NCBI RefSeq assembly: GCF_004212215.1
Contig: NZ_QVFV01000002.1
Location: 547,630 to 606,478, forward strand
Direction: 5' to 3'
DNA from: Leptolyngbya iicbica LK
Lineage (GTDB): Bacteria > Cyanobacteriota > Cyanobacteriia > Phormidesmidales > Phormidesmidaceae
Length of the DNA: 58,849 nucleotides
Position numbers and translations under genes: made by a program. Shown one piece after another: positions 9,533-17,989 of this stretch; within the stretch, counting starts at the first letter, position 1, and every line of letters starts with the position of its first letter. The notes under the pieces were generated by a model that saw only the letters and a program-made list of their open reading frames with translations, ran no database searches and was not told the origin of the DNA.

Positions 9533-10310
9533 AGAACTGGGGTGAACTAGACGCTAGCGCTGAGGCAGCGCGAACAGGAGCAAAAGTGCTGTCGGCAATA
9601 ATTAGTAGCTAGGCGCATGGTTCAGCAAGATGGATGCTTCCTCCACGATGGATGGCTCAAAGCTGGCCGTAAATCTGACATCAAAACTATCAAAACTCTT
9701 GGAATTGGGATAGTCCTGCAAATAATATCGCGCTCACCATAATTTAAAGATCCGCACGCTTAACTGGCTTAACTGATTTAGCGGGCTGCGATTAATGGCG
9801 CTTTTGAAGCGCGATCGCCCGTTGGAGGGAGATCATTCTCACCCCAGTGTCGTGAATTATCGTTCACTGCTCGCAACGCTTGACCCGCACGTCAAAAGCC
9901 TATCGAACGATGGTTTTGGCCGTCGTTGACGATTGGCAAAGTGATCGGTGGTGAAGACTCGTGAAATCACCCGTGCCAGAGTTGTGGGCAACAGCATATT
10001 CAATCGTCTAGCAACCACAAGCACCAGCCACGACGCTACGTGCCCCCTTGGACATCACCAGAAGCGTTCGGCGTCATGTTTGAATATAGGTTGGCTGTTT
10101 CCCGATGCTGGTCAAGTTTGTCGCCTGGTGTTGACATCACAGGCGAGCTTAATCTAGCCGTTGCCCCTAGCTAAATCGCCTTCTTACTGGGCGGGACTTG
10201 CGGTCGTAACCAGGCAACCGTCTGCTCCGTCTTGAGTCTGGGAGCACGATCGCGGGGACCGGCGCTGATCATTGGCAAATCTGAAAATTGTTGAGCTATT
10301 AAGCGATCGC
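9533..10310. other. Gene-free spacer between tamB and the TauE/SafE gene
   Basis: About 780 bases between divergent genes. I see HIP1 sites and ordinary mixed sequence, no tRNA, no strong inverted repeat and no convincing frame. A 69-codon plus-strand frame near 9948 has no recognisable protein character. It presumably carries both promoters and perhaps degraded coding DNA. Confidence 0.5.
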
Positions 10311-11216
10311 ATGAGTCTGGAGTATTGGTTTACGTTTCCCATTGGAGTGGTGATCGCGACGATCGCCATGGCCTCCGGGGTCGAAGGCGCAACCTTTTTC
10401 ACGCCGCTGTTCATTATTGGTTTGGGGCTACCGACTGAGGTGGCCGTCGGCACCGGGTTAATCACCGAAGCGTTTGGTTTTTCTAGTGGGCTATATGCCT
10501 ATGTCCGCAAAGGGCTGATCGACTACCAGTTGGGTGGGCGCTTGCTGTTGGTGACTATTCCCCTGGCCCTGCTGGGTACCTGGTTGGCAAAAAGCATTCC
10601 GGGCGATGTCCTCAAAGGCATCTTAGGGGTTGGGCTCTTTGCGATCGCGGTCAGTTTTTTGCGATCGCCCAAGCCAGCAGCGATCGCCGTGCTCGACCAA
10701 GACATCGAAACCCATCAAGACAGTCACCCCCAAACCTGCATCACCGACGCCACTAATGCCACCTATTGCTACACCATCGCCCATCCCACCGAAGGTCGCA
10801 TACTCGCGGGGCTAGGGGCGCTGTTTTTGGGCATGGTCTCCACCGGTCTGGGAGAAATGAATGGGTATTTTTTGATGCAGCGCTGTCGCGTACCCAGCAA
10901 AGTTGCCGTCGCTACGAGCGTCTTCATCGTGGCGATCACGGCACTCACCGCCTCCATTGGTCATGTGGTGCAGTTTGCCCACGCCGGCGATGACACCCTG
11001 ACCACAGTCCTGAGTTTGGTCATTTTTACGGCACCAGGCGTCTTGATTGGCGCTCAATTCGGCTCAATCGTCGCCAATCGTTTGCCCCATCACTTGCTTG
11101 AGCGCAGCATGGGAATTTTGTTTGTGTTGGTTGGGGCCATCTTGTTGGGAGAAATCACCTTGCACCACCGAGCAATCGCGCTGGCCTGGCTACAAAATTT
11201 AGGCTGCTTGGTCTGA
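10311..11216 (+). CDS. TauE/SafE family sulfite exporter-like membrane protein
   Basis: A polytopic membrane protein of about 301 residues in the TauE/SafE family, whose members export sulfite, sulfoacetate or other small organic anions. It has two halves of hydrophobic helices separated by a hydrophilic loop (roughly residues 130-165). The N-terminal half contains the Gly-rich pattern GVEGATFFTPLFIIGLGLP. The second half has GMVSTGLGEMNGYF and an Ala/Gly-rich C-terminus. A TTG start 39 bases upstream is possible, but the ATG at 10311 places the first helix right after a four- to five-residue N-terminus and is preferred. The substrate is unknown, and no sulfur-metabolism gene is adjacent. Confidence 0.83.
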   Translation: MSLEYWFTFPIGVVIATIAMASGVEGATFFTPLFIIGLGLPTEVAVGTGLITEAFGFSSGLYAYVRKGLIDYQLGGRLLLVTIPLALLGTWLAKSIPGDVLKGILGVGLFAIAVSFLRSPKPAAIAVLDQDIETHQDSHPQTCITDATNATYCYTIAHPTEGRILAGLGALFLGMVSTGLGEMNGYFLMQRCRVPSKVAVATSVFIVAITALTASIGHVVQFAHAGDDTLTTVLSLVIFTAPGVLIGAQFGSIVANRLPHHLLERSMGILFVLVGAILLGEITLHHRAIALAWLQNLGCLV

Positions 11217-11384
11217 GAGCATTAAGTCGGTCAACCGTAATGAGGGTATCTCTCTATTTGTAGGCTGTGGTTGAGGCCCAAAACCCGCTAATTATTTAGG
11301 TTGCACTGCACTCATCTAGCCCAAGCAAATGGCAAACCTTGCAGACCGCCCACTACATTTCAGGCTTTCAGTCGTTGACTCTGA

Positions 11385-11412
11385 GTAGCCAACTCAATGT
11401 AGCCAACTCAAT
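11385..11412. repeat. Exact tandem duplication of 14 nt
   Basis: GTAGCCAACTCAAT occurs twice back to back (11385-11398 and 11399-11412) in the spacer between the convergent TauE/SafE and MscS genes. It is probably replication slippage, and no function is inferred. Confidence 0.7.
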
Positions 11413-11435
11413 TAGGGAATCTCACCAGCAATCGG

Positions 11436-12356
11436 TTAGTTAAAGTCTGAAGCCACTTCTTGATTCGCTTTACCATTGTCCGCCTGCTGTCGAGTCGGTG
11501 TGGCATCAGCGAACTGCTGCTGATCAAAGAAATAAACCGTACGGATTGGGTAGGGAATATTCAAACCTGTGCGATCGCACGCTGCCTTTAAAGCCATGAT
11601 GACTTCAGTCCGAGTTCGGCGAACAATTGCCTGGGTTGGGCGAGTCCAGTAGCGCACCACAAAATCAATCGAGCTAGCCCCAAATTCGACAATATCAACC
11701 TCTACCTGAGGCTCGGCCAAAACACCGTCAACTTCCCTGGCAACCCGACTCAATAACTCTCTGGCGTCAGGCAGAGACGTGTTGTAGTCAAGACCAATGC
11801 CCAAATCGGTTCTACGACAAGCTTTTTCCGTCAATACCTCGATCGCATTCGTAAAGACCACAGCATTGGGCACAACAATTTGCTCGCCCTGATAGTTACG
11901 AATTTTGGTCGAGCGAATGTCGATAGTTTCTACAGTGCCTTCATAGTCGCTAACGATAATCTGGTCGCCCACTTGAAATGGCTGATTCAACAGCAGTAAG
12001 ATGCCTGCCAAGAAATTCTTAAAAATGTCTTGAAATGCAAAGCCCACCGCAACCGAGCTGAGACCGACTAGCGCAATGATGTCTCCCAACCCGAGATTAG
12101 GAAACAATAAAATACCGCAAAGTAGTATTCCCAACAGCCAAACGCCGACATTCGCAATCTGAACGGCAAGCAACTGTAGGGAAAAGTTCGAGGTGATTTT
12201 TTCGACCACTGTGCGGGTGAGTCGCCGAATCGGCAAGGCGCTAAATCGAGTGGCCAAAATGACGAGTATCGACAAAGCGATCGCCGGCAAAAATTCGATG
12301 GTGTTCGCCAACAGTTCTAATAAGCTCTGCTGAATAGTTTCTAATACCGCTGCCAT
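11436..12356 (-). CDS. Small-conductance mechanosensitive channel (MscS family)
   Basis: A 306-residue inner-membrane channel with three helices at about residues 21-40, 64-86 and 92-112. The pore-lining third helix runs into VGFAFQDIFKNFLAG, the MscS signature. The beta domain follows (residues 120-185, FQVGDQIIVSDYEGTVETI), then an alpha/beta vestibule. Such channels open under membrane tension and release solutes during hypo-osmotic shock. Length and topology match E. coli MscS, not the long multi-domain forms. The C-terminal 20 residues are polar and Gln/Asn-rich. It is monocistronic, convergent with the TauE/SafE gene, and starts at a clear ATG. Confidence 0.93.
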   Translation of the reverse strand: MAAVLETIQQSLLELLANTIEFLPAIALSILVILATRFSALPIRRLTRTVVEKITSNFSLQLLAVQIANVGVWLLGILLCGILLFPNLGLGDIIALVGLSSVAVGFAFQDIFKNFLAGILLLLNQPFQVGDQIIVSDYEGTVETIDIRSTKIRNYQGEQIVVPNAVVFTNAIEVLTEKACRRTDLGIGLDYNTSLPDARELLSRVAREVDGVLAEPQVEVDIVEFGASSIDFVVRYWTRPTQAIVRRTRTEVIMALKAACDRTGLNIPYPIRTVYFFDQQQFADATPTRQQADNGKANQEVASDFN

Positions 12357-12763
12357 GAAACTACTTTATAAATGACTTGTAGAAGTTATCGAATAAGGCA
12401 CGGTCTGGCATCTATCGCCAGCCATGTATCACCATGGTAATGTGCATCCCGTATCGGGCATGATTAAAGACTTATCCACAGGCTCAAACAGAAGGCGTTG
12501 ACTCGCAGCCCCCGTTTCCAAACTTGGTCTGCGTCAGGCAAAGCAAGGTAGTCGCCTTATCTATAAAAATAGGAACAGGGCGATCGCTATCCCTGTTCCT
12601 ACTCAAGATGTATGCTGCTGCTCAGAGGCGAAACATCCGTGTTCGTTGAATTGAGCAACTTGCGGAAGTGTCCCCTTGGCCATGTTGTAAGAGCCCTAAA
12701 CTCAAGCTCTATAGCCCTCTCGTTGACAACACTCGGACAATTTACCGACTGCAACTGCAATGA
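12357..12763. other. Spacer between the dioxygenase-like and MscS genes
   Basis: About 400 bases with no gene. It holds the minus-strand terminator hairpin at 12563-12601 and, nearer 12356, presumably the MscS promoter. Nothing else stands out. Confidence 0.5.
12563..12601 (-). terminator. Intrinsic terminator of the dioxygenase-like gene
   Basis: TAGGAACAGGG (12570-12580) and CCCTGTTCCTA (12591-12601) form a perfect 11-bp stem around a 10-nt loop containing GATCGC. Read on the minus strand the stem is followed by TTTTTATAG, the expected U-tract. It lies about 160 bases past the stop of the minus-strand gene at 12764. Confidence 0.8.
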
Positions 12764-13657
12764 TTAAGCTTGAGAGCGACGACGCAAGCACTGTTTCTGG
12801 CGAGGTGTCAGGTGAGGGCTGAGAGCTGGCATATCGCCAAAATAAATCTTCTCGTAAGTCATCAGCGGCGACTGTGAAATGTAGTGGAAGGTGATGGAAT
12901 ATCGGTCTCGGCTGATCGGTGGCCGTGCCCGGTGGAAAATACTACAAGTATCGACAATGAAAGCTGAATGCTGAGGCCCAACACAAGCTTGCCAATACTC
13001 TGGTGGAATATAGCGGCCCATCACCTCATCAGCGACAAGTCCTGAAGAATAATTCATCGCTTTGGCAGCAGTTTGACTGAGTGGCTTCGACATACATTCA
13101 AATGGTCCGCCTTGTTCATCTACGTCATTGAGATAGATGATCACTTTCATCATGCGACGATCTTCTTTGTCAATGTGCCAACAACGCACACCTTCTAGTG
13201 AGTCATCAGAAACTTCCCGCTTGAGTTCAGCGCCTAAATAGAAAATCGGTAACTGAATGTAATTTTCTGCTAGATCTAGAAGATCTTCGTTGGCTCCCCA
13301 CAAAAAGATTTCAGGATGCTGGTTCAGAGTTGCTGTCGAAATTCGGTTGCGCGACCCATCAGCGTAAAACTGCTTGGCATCGTTAAGGATTTCCCAAGCC
13401 TTGCTCACCATGACATCCGTGCCTGGTATGGACAACTGTGTCAAGTCAGTACTCGCCATCCCTTTGACGCCGAGGTCATTCAAAAGCCTGCCATATCGAG
13501 GACTCAGTTGAGGTAGCGTTGACTTATGAGAATCAACCTCTCGGGAGTAAGCAAAATTAAGCAAATGCTTAACAGCAGGAAGCTGCTTAACCTTCCAGGA
13601 TAAATTTTGCGAGTTTCTGTAGAAGTAGGAAGCTTGAAAGAAATCGTTGGCGAGCAT
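12764..13657 (-). CDS. Phytanoyl-CoA dioxygenase-like 2-oxoglutarate/Fe(II) oxygenase
   Basis: A 297-residue cytoplasmic protein with the facial-triad pattern of Fe(II)/2-oxoglutarate oxygenases. H161-x-D163 sits in CWHIDKEDRR, the distal H242 in SIFHRARPP, and R250/R252 about eight to ten residues later could bind 2-oxoglutarate. YLNDVDEQGGPFE between them is typical of PhyH-like double-stranded beta-helix proteins. PhyH relatives hydroxylate lipids or small secondary metabolites. No biosynthetic cluster surrounds it, so the substrate is unknown. The N-terminal 110 residues match nothing I know. The C-terminus is basic (PRQKQCLRRRSQA). A terminator follows at 12563-12601. The motif reading is solid; the function is not. 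Confidence 0.72.
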   Translation of the reverse strand: MLANDFFQASYFYRNSQNLSWKVKQLPAVKHLLNFAYSREVDSHKSTLPQLSPRYGRLLNDLGVKGMASTDLTQLSIPGTDVMVSKAWEILNDAKQFYADGSRNRISTATLNQHPEIFLWGANEDLLDLAENYIQLPIFYLGAELKREVSDDSLEGVRCWHIDKEDRRMMKVIIYLNDVDEQGGPFECMSKPLSQTAAKAMNYSSGLVADEVMGRYIPPEYWQACVGPQHSAFIVDTCSIFHRARPPISRDRYSITFHYISQSPLMTYEKIYFGDMPALSPHLTPRQKQCLRRRSQA

Positions 13658-14489
13658 ACATCATTACCGTAATTCCCAAATGTAAGGATGGCAATCAAGC
13701 CACAGTAAAAGCCACCGTATGTCGGTGCTCTTTAAGTAATCTTCAAGTTTCTCTGCCCAGAAATAAAGTTATCGCCAGCTTCTATTTATACATCTCGCCG
13801 AGTACGTACAAACACTTAAGCGAATTCCTGCAAACCTCGTATCATGCCTAAGTGATTTTACTGGACTAGACAATGCGTACAAATACTCCACCCTGGTGGA
13901 TTCGCAGTAATGCTCAAGATAGCCTGGCTCGATTTCCCCGATCTAATCTTGTCAAGGTATACCGCTCAACAGCACAGGCCACCTGGGAATGCCAAAATCC
14001 ATTCCAATTAGCCGTGTCATCAATGCCGTTCAACCGATCAATCAATCATTTCGTAGCTATCCCAACCAAAGTTATTAGAAATGGCTCAAGGGAAAGATCG
14101 ACGAGAAAGGCCCTGGATGTTGAAGTAGTCCGTCAAGTTATCGCATCGATCTTTCCTGTATGCCACCTACATCCCAATGGGCGCAACAACTGATGTCACG
14201 CTAGCGGCTCAACCGCGATCGCTGTCTGCCTAATGGGGAGTCGTACAAATAATGAGCCCCTAGCGGCGTACTCGTTTAGGTGACTTTCACGTAATACCTC
14301 TCACGTAACTTCAAGGTATTCTCATTTACTGAAAGCAGCTGCAGGATATGGATAAGCCTGAATAACGGAAGGCAATCAGTACCTTAGTTGATCGATTCCC
14401 CTCAGATTTCTCATAAATGCAGTCATAAGTTAATGTTTGACGTTACGATAAGTAACACAGACAGATCCTCGCTTACTCAGGAAAAGTTC
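13658..14489. other. 830-base spacer with no supported gene
   Basis: Between the divergent dioxygenase-like gene and the small conserved protein at 14490. A 106-codon plus-strand frame at 13873-14193 has no recognisable family, no ribosome-binding site and an irregular composition, so I do not call it a gene. It may be degraded coding DNA. The AT-richer part after 14280 probably holds the promoter of the next gene. Confidence 0.45.
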
Positions 14490-14882
14490 ATGACTGGCTT
14501 TATTCGTGGCTTGTTCGGCCGTAAAAACTCTCAATCCGCTGCAGCTCAACCGAAACAAACAGGTGCGTTCTTCCTCAGTGAAGATGACGCTAAAACATTT
14601 GGTGATATCGATTACATGCGTTCCTCCAAGGTGGTTAAGCGCACCTTTGCCCGCAAAAAGGGGCAAGAGGAATTGGAATCAGTGCGACAGATTTCGGCCA
14701 TGGGTATGCGCGAGTTGGATGAAAAGGGCTTGCCTTCTCAAGAGTCCAGTAACAATGGCGCATCCAGTTTTGAAGCAGCTAAGTCAACTTCTAGCAGTTC
14801 TGACTTTCAGCGTCGTACGGCCAAAACTGACACCAGTATGGATATGTTTCGGAACATGGCAAAAGATATTAAGAAGCGCTAG
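14490..14882 (+). CDS. Conserved cyanobacterial protein of unknown function (130 aa)
   Basis: The start at 14490 (MTGFIRGLFGRKNSQ) is chosen because AGGAAAAG lies 4 bases upstream and the preceding in-frame residues look non-coding. The protein opens with an amphipathic or membrane-interacting stretch, then contains FFLSEDDAKTFGDIDYMR (about residues 25-42), a pattern I recall from cyanobacterial hypothetical proteins. A Ser/Asn-rich linker and a conserved-looking tail DMFRNMAKDIKKR follow. No catalytic motif is seen. It is monocistronic, with a strong intrinsic terminator 40 bases past its stop. The role is unknown. Confidence 0.8.
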   Translation: MTGFIRGLFGRKNSQSAAAQPKQTGAFFLSEDDAKTFGDIDYMRSSKVVKRTFARKKGQEELESVRQISAMGMRELDEKGLPSQESSNNGASSFEAAKSTSSSSDFQRRTAKTDTSMDMFRNMAKDIKKR

Positions 14883-14920
14883 CGCTTGAGCGATTGTGTT
14901 TTCCAGCTTCTAAATTCTGC

Positions 14921-14951
14921 AGGGCAAGCCCATTGGGTTGCCCTGTTTTTT
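14921..14951 (+). terminator. Intrinsic terminator
   Basis: AGGGCAA (14921-14927) pairs with TTGCCCT (14938-14944). The loop can extend the stem by CCC/GGG, and GTTTTTT follows at once. It ends the transcript of the 130-residue protein. It also argues against any long N-terminal extension of the downstream permease, which would have to run through it. Confidence 0.87.
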
Positions 14952-15154
14952 ATGGAGGCTCATCACAGCACTTGGATTGTTCTGTAGGGGCGCATGGTTA
15001 CGCTCTTTGCCCAAACTTGGGACTTTTTAACCTGAGTCAGAGCATTGAGCTGGTGCCAGAGACTGGTGCAATGGGGGCATTTCTATATAATGACGATGGT
15101 TCTTGTTGCTCAAAGGCGCAAACAGCTTGGGCTCAGCAAGGGCGATCGCTGATT

Positions 15155-15162
15155 AGAGGTGA
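15155..15162 (+). promoter_or_regulatory. Ribosome-binding site that decides a TTG start
   Basis: AGAGGTGA stands 4 bases before TTG at 15167, a good Shine-Dalgarno sequence. The alternative in-frame ATG at 15071 lacks one and is followed by a TATAAT-like hexamer (15087-15092) that may be the gene's own -10 box. Confidence 0.55.
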
Positions 15163-15166
15163 TTTC

Positions 15167-15964
15167 TTGGCGCAGGCCATCGAGTTTTCCAGTCTTTCCA
15201 AATGGGGGCGTCGCTCTTTTGCGGCAGTTATGCTCATGGGGCAGGTTGTCATGCACTTGATTTCCCGCCCAATTCATCGTCGCAATACGATCGAGCAAAT
15301 GGTGGCCGTCGGCCCCGAGTCGTTGATGATTGCTTTGCTGACGGCCAGTTTTGTCGGCATGGTTTTTACCATTCAAGTAACCCGTGAATTTATTAATTTT
15401 GGGGCCGGTACTGCAGTCGGTGGGGTGTTGGCATTGACCCTGGCCCGCGAGTTAGCTCCCGTACTGACGGCGGTCGTGCTGGCTGGTCGTGTTGGCTCGG
15501 CCTTTGCCGCCGAAATTGGCACGATGAAGGTCACTGAGCAAATTGATGCCCTGCAAATCTTAAAAACCGATCCGATCGATTATTTGGTCATCCCACGAGT
15601 GGTGGCCTGCGCGCTGATGCTGCCGGTGTTAACGCTACTGTCTTTTATCACCGGGATGAGTGGTGGCCTGCTAATCGCGACTAACTTATATGGCATTGCG
15701 CAAAAGGTGTTCCTCGATTCGGCCCAAAACTTCCTTTCTACCTGGGATTTGGTATCCGCCATCATCAAGGCGTTTGTCTTTGGCATCCTGATTGCGATTA
15801 TTGGCGCTAGTTGGGGACTTACTACCACTGGTGGGGCCAAAGGGGTCGGACAATCCACGACTACGGCGGTCGTGACGGCCCTATTGGCTATCTTTATTAG
15901 CAATTTCTTTTTGTCCTGGCTCATGTTTCAGGGAACGGGCAGCGCGGTCTTGGGCAATGTTTAG
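15167..15964 (+). CDS. MlaE-family lipid ABC transporter permease
   Basis: An inner-membrane permease of the MlaE/YrbE family (about 265 residues from the TTG start). Relatives move phospholipids or, in plastids (TGD1), phosphatidate between membranes with an MCE-domain protein and an ATPase. The conserved core is clear: NTIEQMVAVGPESL, TASFVGMVFTIQV, ARELAPVLTAVVLAGRVGSA, then EIGTMKVTEQIDAL, the helix that couples to the ATPase. The C-terminus GTGSAVLGNV is typical of cyanobacterial members. The open frame extends back to 14894 but runs through an upstream terminator, so the extension is not coding. DUF3119 and DUF3086 genes follow on the same strand; no ATPase or MCE gene is in the window. 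Confidence 0.88.
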   Translation: MAQAIEFSSLSKWGRRSFAAVMLMGQVVMHLISRPIHRRNTIEQMVAVGPESLMIALLTASFVGMVFTIQVTREFINFGAGTAVGGVLALTLARELAPVLTAVVLAGRVGSAFAAEIGTMKVTEQIDALQILKTDPIDYLVIPRVVACALMLPVLTLLSFITGMSGGLLIATNLYGIAQKVFLDSAQNFLSTWDLVSAIIKAFVFGILIAIIGASWGLTTTGGAKGVGQSTTTAVVTALLAIFISNFFLSWLMFQGTGSAVLGNV

Positions 15965-16202
15965 GTCGATAAACCCATAATTTCAAGTGCTTGACTGGGC
16001 GTGGTGGGCGATCGCCCCCTGACTGACAGCAATGAGTCAAGACTCATGTCGTTTGCCTGCGCCATGATGGCCGAGATTGAGCCAAACTTTTGCCATCTCG
16101 TTGGTAGGGGAAGGGAGGCCAACCTTTACAATGAAGGCAATCGCCATCAGGCTTTGCCTAAAAGATGACGCTATTGTGGATGTGGCCAGGATTGAGCATA
16201 TC

Positions 16203-16616
16203 GTGACAGTTTCTTCAGCAAATCAGACAACCACCTTGCAGCCTAGTTACAACCTGCCAATCGCCTTGATTTTAGGGGGGATTGCTTGGGCCTGCTTGTC
16301 CTTAGTGATGTGGGGCACGTTAGTTGCTATCGTTGCGGGAATTGTGGCTTTGTTTGGCGGCTTTTTGCTGTATCAGGCGGCGACTTTACGGCTGGTCTTT
16401 ACAGCGACTGATCTGGATATTTACCGAGGCGATCGCCGCATTCGTCAGTTTCCTTATCAAGACTGGGAACATTGGGACATTTTTTGGCAACCTGTTCCTG
16501 TTTTGTTTTACTTCCGGGAAGTCAATAGCATTCACTTTTTGCCGATTTTGTTTAGCCCCATCATGTTGCGATCGCAGCTCGAGCAACACGTACCGCATCA
16601 GGCTGATGATCGCTAA
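16203..16616 (+). CDS. DUF3119 family membrane protein
   Basis: A small membrane protein (137 residues from GTG at 16203) with two adjacent hydrophobic helices at about residues 17-60. A conserved soluble tail follows, containing FPYQDWEHWDIFWQPVPVL and IHFLPILFSP, the pattern of cyanobacterial/plastid DUF3119. The frame is open to a TTG at 16077 with an ATG at 16131. I prefer the GTG because family similarity begins about ten residues after it, but the start is uncertain. It lies between the MlaE-like permease and the DUF3086 gene, an order I recall from other cyanobacteria, which hints at a membrane-lipid role. Biochemical function is unknown. Confidence 0.8.
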   Translation: MTVSSANQTTTLQPSYNLPIALILGGIAWACLSLVMWGTLVAIVAGIVALFGGFLLYQAATLRLVFTATDLDIYRGDRRIRQFPYQDWEHWDIFWQPVPVLFYFREVNSIHFLPILFSPIMLRSQLEQHVPHQADDR

Positions 16617-16680
16617 TGTGAGTCCGTCACATATTTGAAGTTGCCTTTTTCGTTCTTCTATTGATTCTTTGAGATTGCTT

Positions 16681-17634
16681 ATGCCTGCTGATGAATCGCC
16701 GCTATCGTCTGCTCAGTCTGCACCAGGAAATAGCAGTACCTCACGGACGGACGCACGCGTGCAAGCTGATTTGGCCCGGATGGTACGAGAGGCCGTCAGC
16801 GACCTAGAGCGTAAAAAGAGATCGCTAGAGTTAGAGATTGAAAAACTCGAGCGCCGCCGCGATCGCATCAACGCTGAGATGAAGACCACTTTTGCTGGTG
16901 CTTCGCAAGAGTTAGCCATGCGAGTTCAGAGCTTTAAGGAATATCTGGTGGGTAGTCTGCAAGACCTAGCAACTTCAGCTGAGCAGTTGTCCCTATCTCC
17001 TCCAGAACCACCACCCAATCGCCCTTCCGCCGGCCCCCAACGACCGGAGCCCGAGCCGCCCCCCACACCAGCTCCCCCGGTCACTCGTTCGCCACATTTA
17101 TTGGATGCAGAACGCATTCAAAGTCTGTTGGATCAATATCGTTTACGGCCCGACTACTACGGCCCCGTCTGGCAACTACGTCGTACCTTTGAACCCATTC
17201 ATGCTGATCGCGTTGCTAACTGGATGCTAGAACAAGGCGGGCGGGGGGCGATCAAAACCCTGAATAGCCGACTGCAAAATGTGTTGGTCGCCTCGGCGGC
17301 AATTTCGATGTTGCACACTATGCATGGCGATCGCCTGCGGGTGCTGGTACTAGCTCGGAGTCCTGAGCGACTAGGCGACTGGCGGCGGGGCTTTCAAGAC
17401 TGCTTAGGCGTATCGCGGGCTGACTTTGGCACTCGCAGTGGCATTATGCTGTTTGAATCGTCAGAGCCCATGGCCCAGCGTGCCGAACGTCTATTAGAAA
17501 ACAATTACCTGCCATTCATCATCATCGACGAGTCAGAAGGTAAAGTTGCCCTGTCAATCTTGCAGTTTCCCCTTTGGTTGGCAATTGCCCCTGATCCCAG
17601 CAATCCCACTTCAGATGCCTACGAGTTCTACTAA
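16681..17634 (+). CDS. DUF3086 domain-containing protein
   Basis: The 317-residue protein has three parts. A Ser-rich N-terminus leads into a strongly charged coiled coil (about residues 28-85, EKKRSLELEIEKLERRR-like). A Pro-rich linker (about 105-140) comes next. The C-terminal domain (about 145-310) matches DUF3086, with LRPDYYGPVWQLRRTFEP and FIIIDESEGKVALSILQFP. The ATG at 16681 is chosen over an in-frame TTG 12 bases upstream. It is probably cytoplasmic, perhaps membrane-associated through its neighbours. It is third in the MlaE-DUF3119-DUF3086 group. No enzymatic motif is visible and function is unknown. Confidence 0.83.
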   Translation: MPADESPLSSAQSAPGNSSTSRTDARVQADLARMVREAVSDLERKKRSLELEIEKLERRRDRINAEMKTTFAGASQELAMRVQSFKEYLVGSLQDLATSAEQLSLSPPEPPPNRPSAGPQRPEPEPPPTPAPPVTRSPHLLDAERIQSLLDQYRLRPDYYGPVWQLRRTFEPIHADRVANWMLEQGGRGAIKTLNSRLQNVLVASAAISMLHTMHGDRLRVLVLARSPERLGDWRRGFQDCLGVSRADFGTRSGIMLFESSEPMAQRAERLLENNYLPFIIIDESEGKVALSILQFPLWLAIAPDPSNPTSDAYEFY

Positions 17635-17989
17635 AAGATGAGAATAACAATCCAATAACATCGAAGTTGTTGCAGCAATGAGCATTGCTATAGCAATCCG
17701 CAGTCAGGTGCCGAGAGCCCAAAAGTTCAAAGCATGGGCATTAAATCGAAGTTTCGACAGCCGTCTCGGCTGTCTTGGGGCAAGCAAGATGCTTGCTCAA
17801 CAAAACTTGGGTTGGATTTGAAAAATCCTGCTTCCTAACCTAAGCCCCTCGTTTTTCCGTCAAATCAATGAACGGGGCTATCTGCGCAACGCTATGGTAG
17901 AAAATTTCCCGGCCAAGTTTTCTCAGCTCGCAACCAAGAACGAACGAGCTCGAGGCCCGCTACTCTCGGGGGCGATGACTGACTGTCCG
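17635..17989. other. Convergent spacer with small palindromes
   Basis: 355 bases between the ends of the DUF3086 and coiled-coil genes. It contains GACAGCCG-TCT-CGGCTGTC (17756-17774) and AGCAAG-ATG-CTTGCT (17783-17797), short perfect hairpins of the kind dispersed in cyanobacterial spacers. No gene is seen. Confidence 0.55.
17756..17797. repeat. Pair of short perfect palindromes
   Basis: An 8-bp stem with a TCT loop (17756-17774) is followed 8 bases later by a 6-bp stem with an ATG loop (17783-17797). They sit between convergent genes and could assist transcription termination, but neither is followed by a U-tract. They are more likely REP-type repeats. Confidence 0.5.

Noticed and set aside
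9948-10157. 69-codon plus-strand frame upstream of the TauE/SafE gene
   Set aside because: No family resemblance and atypical composition; likely chance.
13873-14193. 106-codon plus-strand frame in the spacer
   Set aside because: No recognisable domain, no ribosome-binding site and an irregular composition. It may be degraded DNA but is not supported as a gene.
14894-15166. Long N-terminal extension of the MlaE-type permease
   Set aside because: It would run through an intrinsic terminator and a possible -10 box, and its Cys-rich translation has no resemblance to the family. The TTG start at 15167 with AGAGGTGA upstream fits better.
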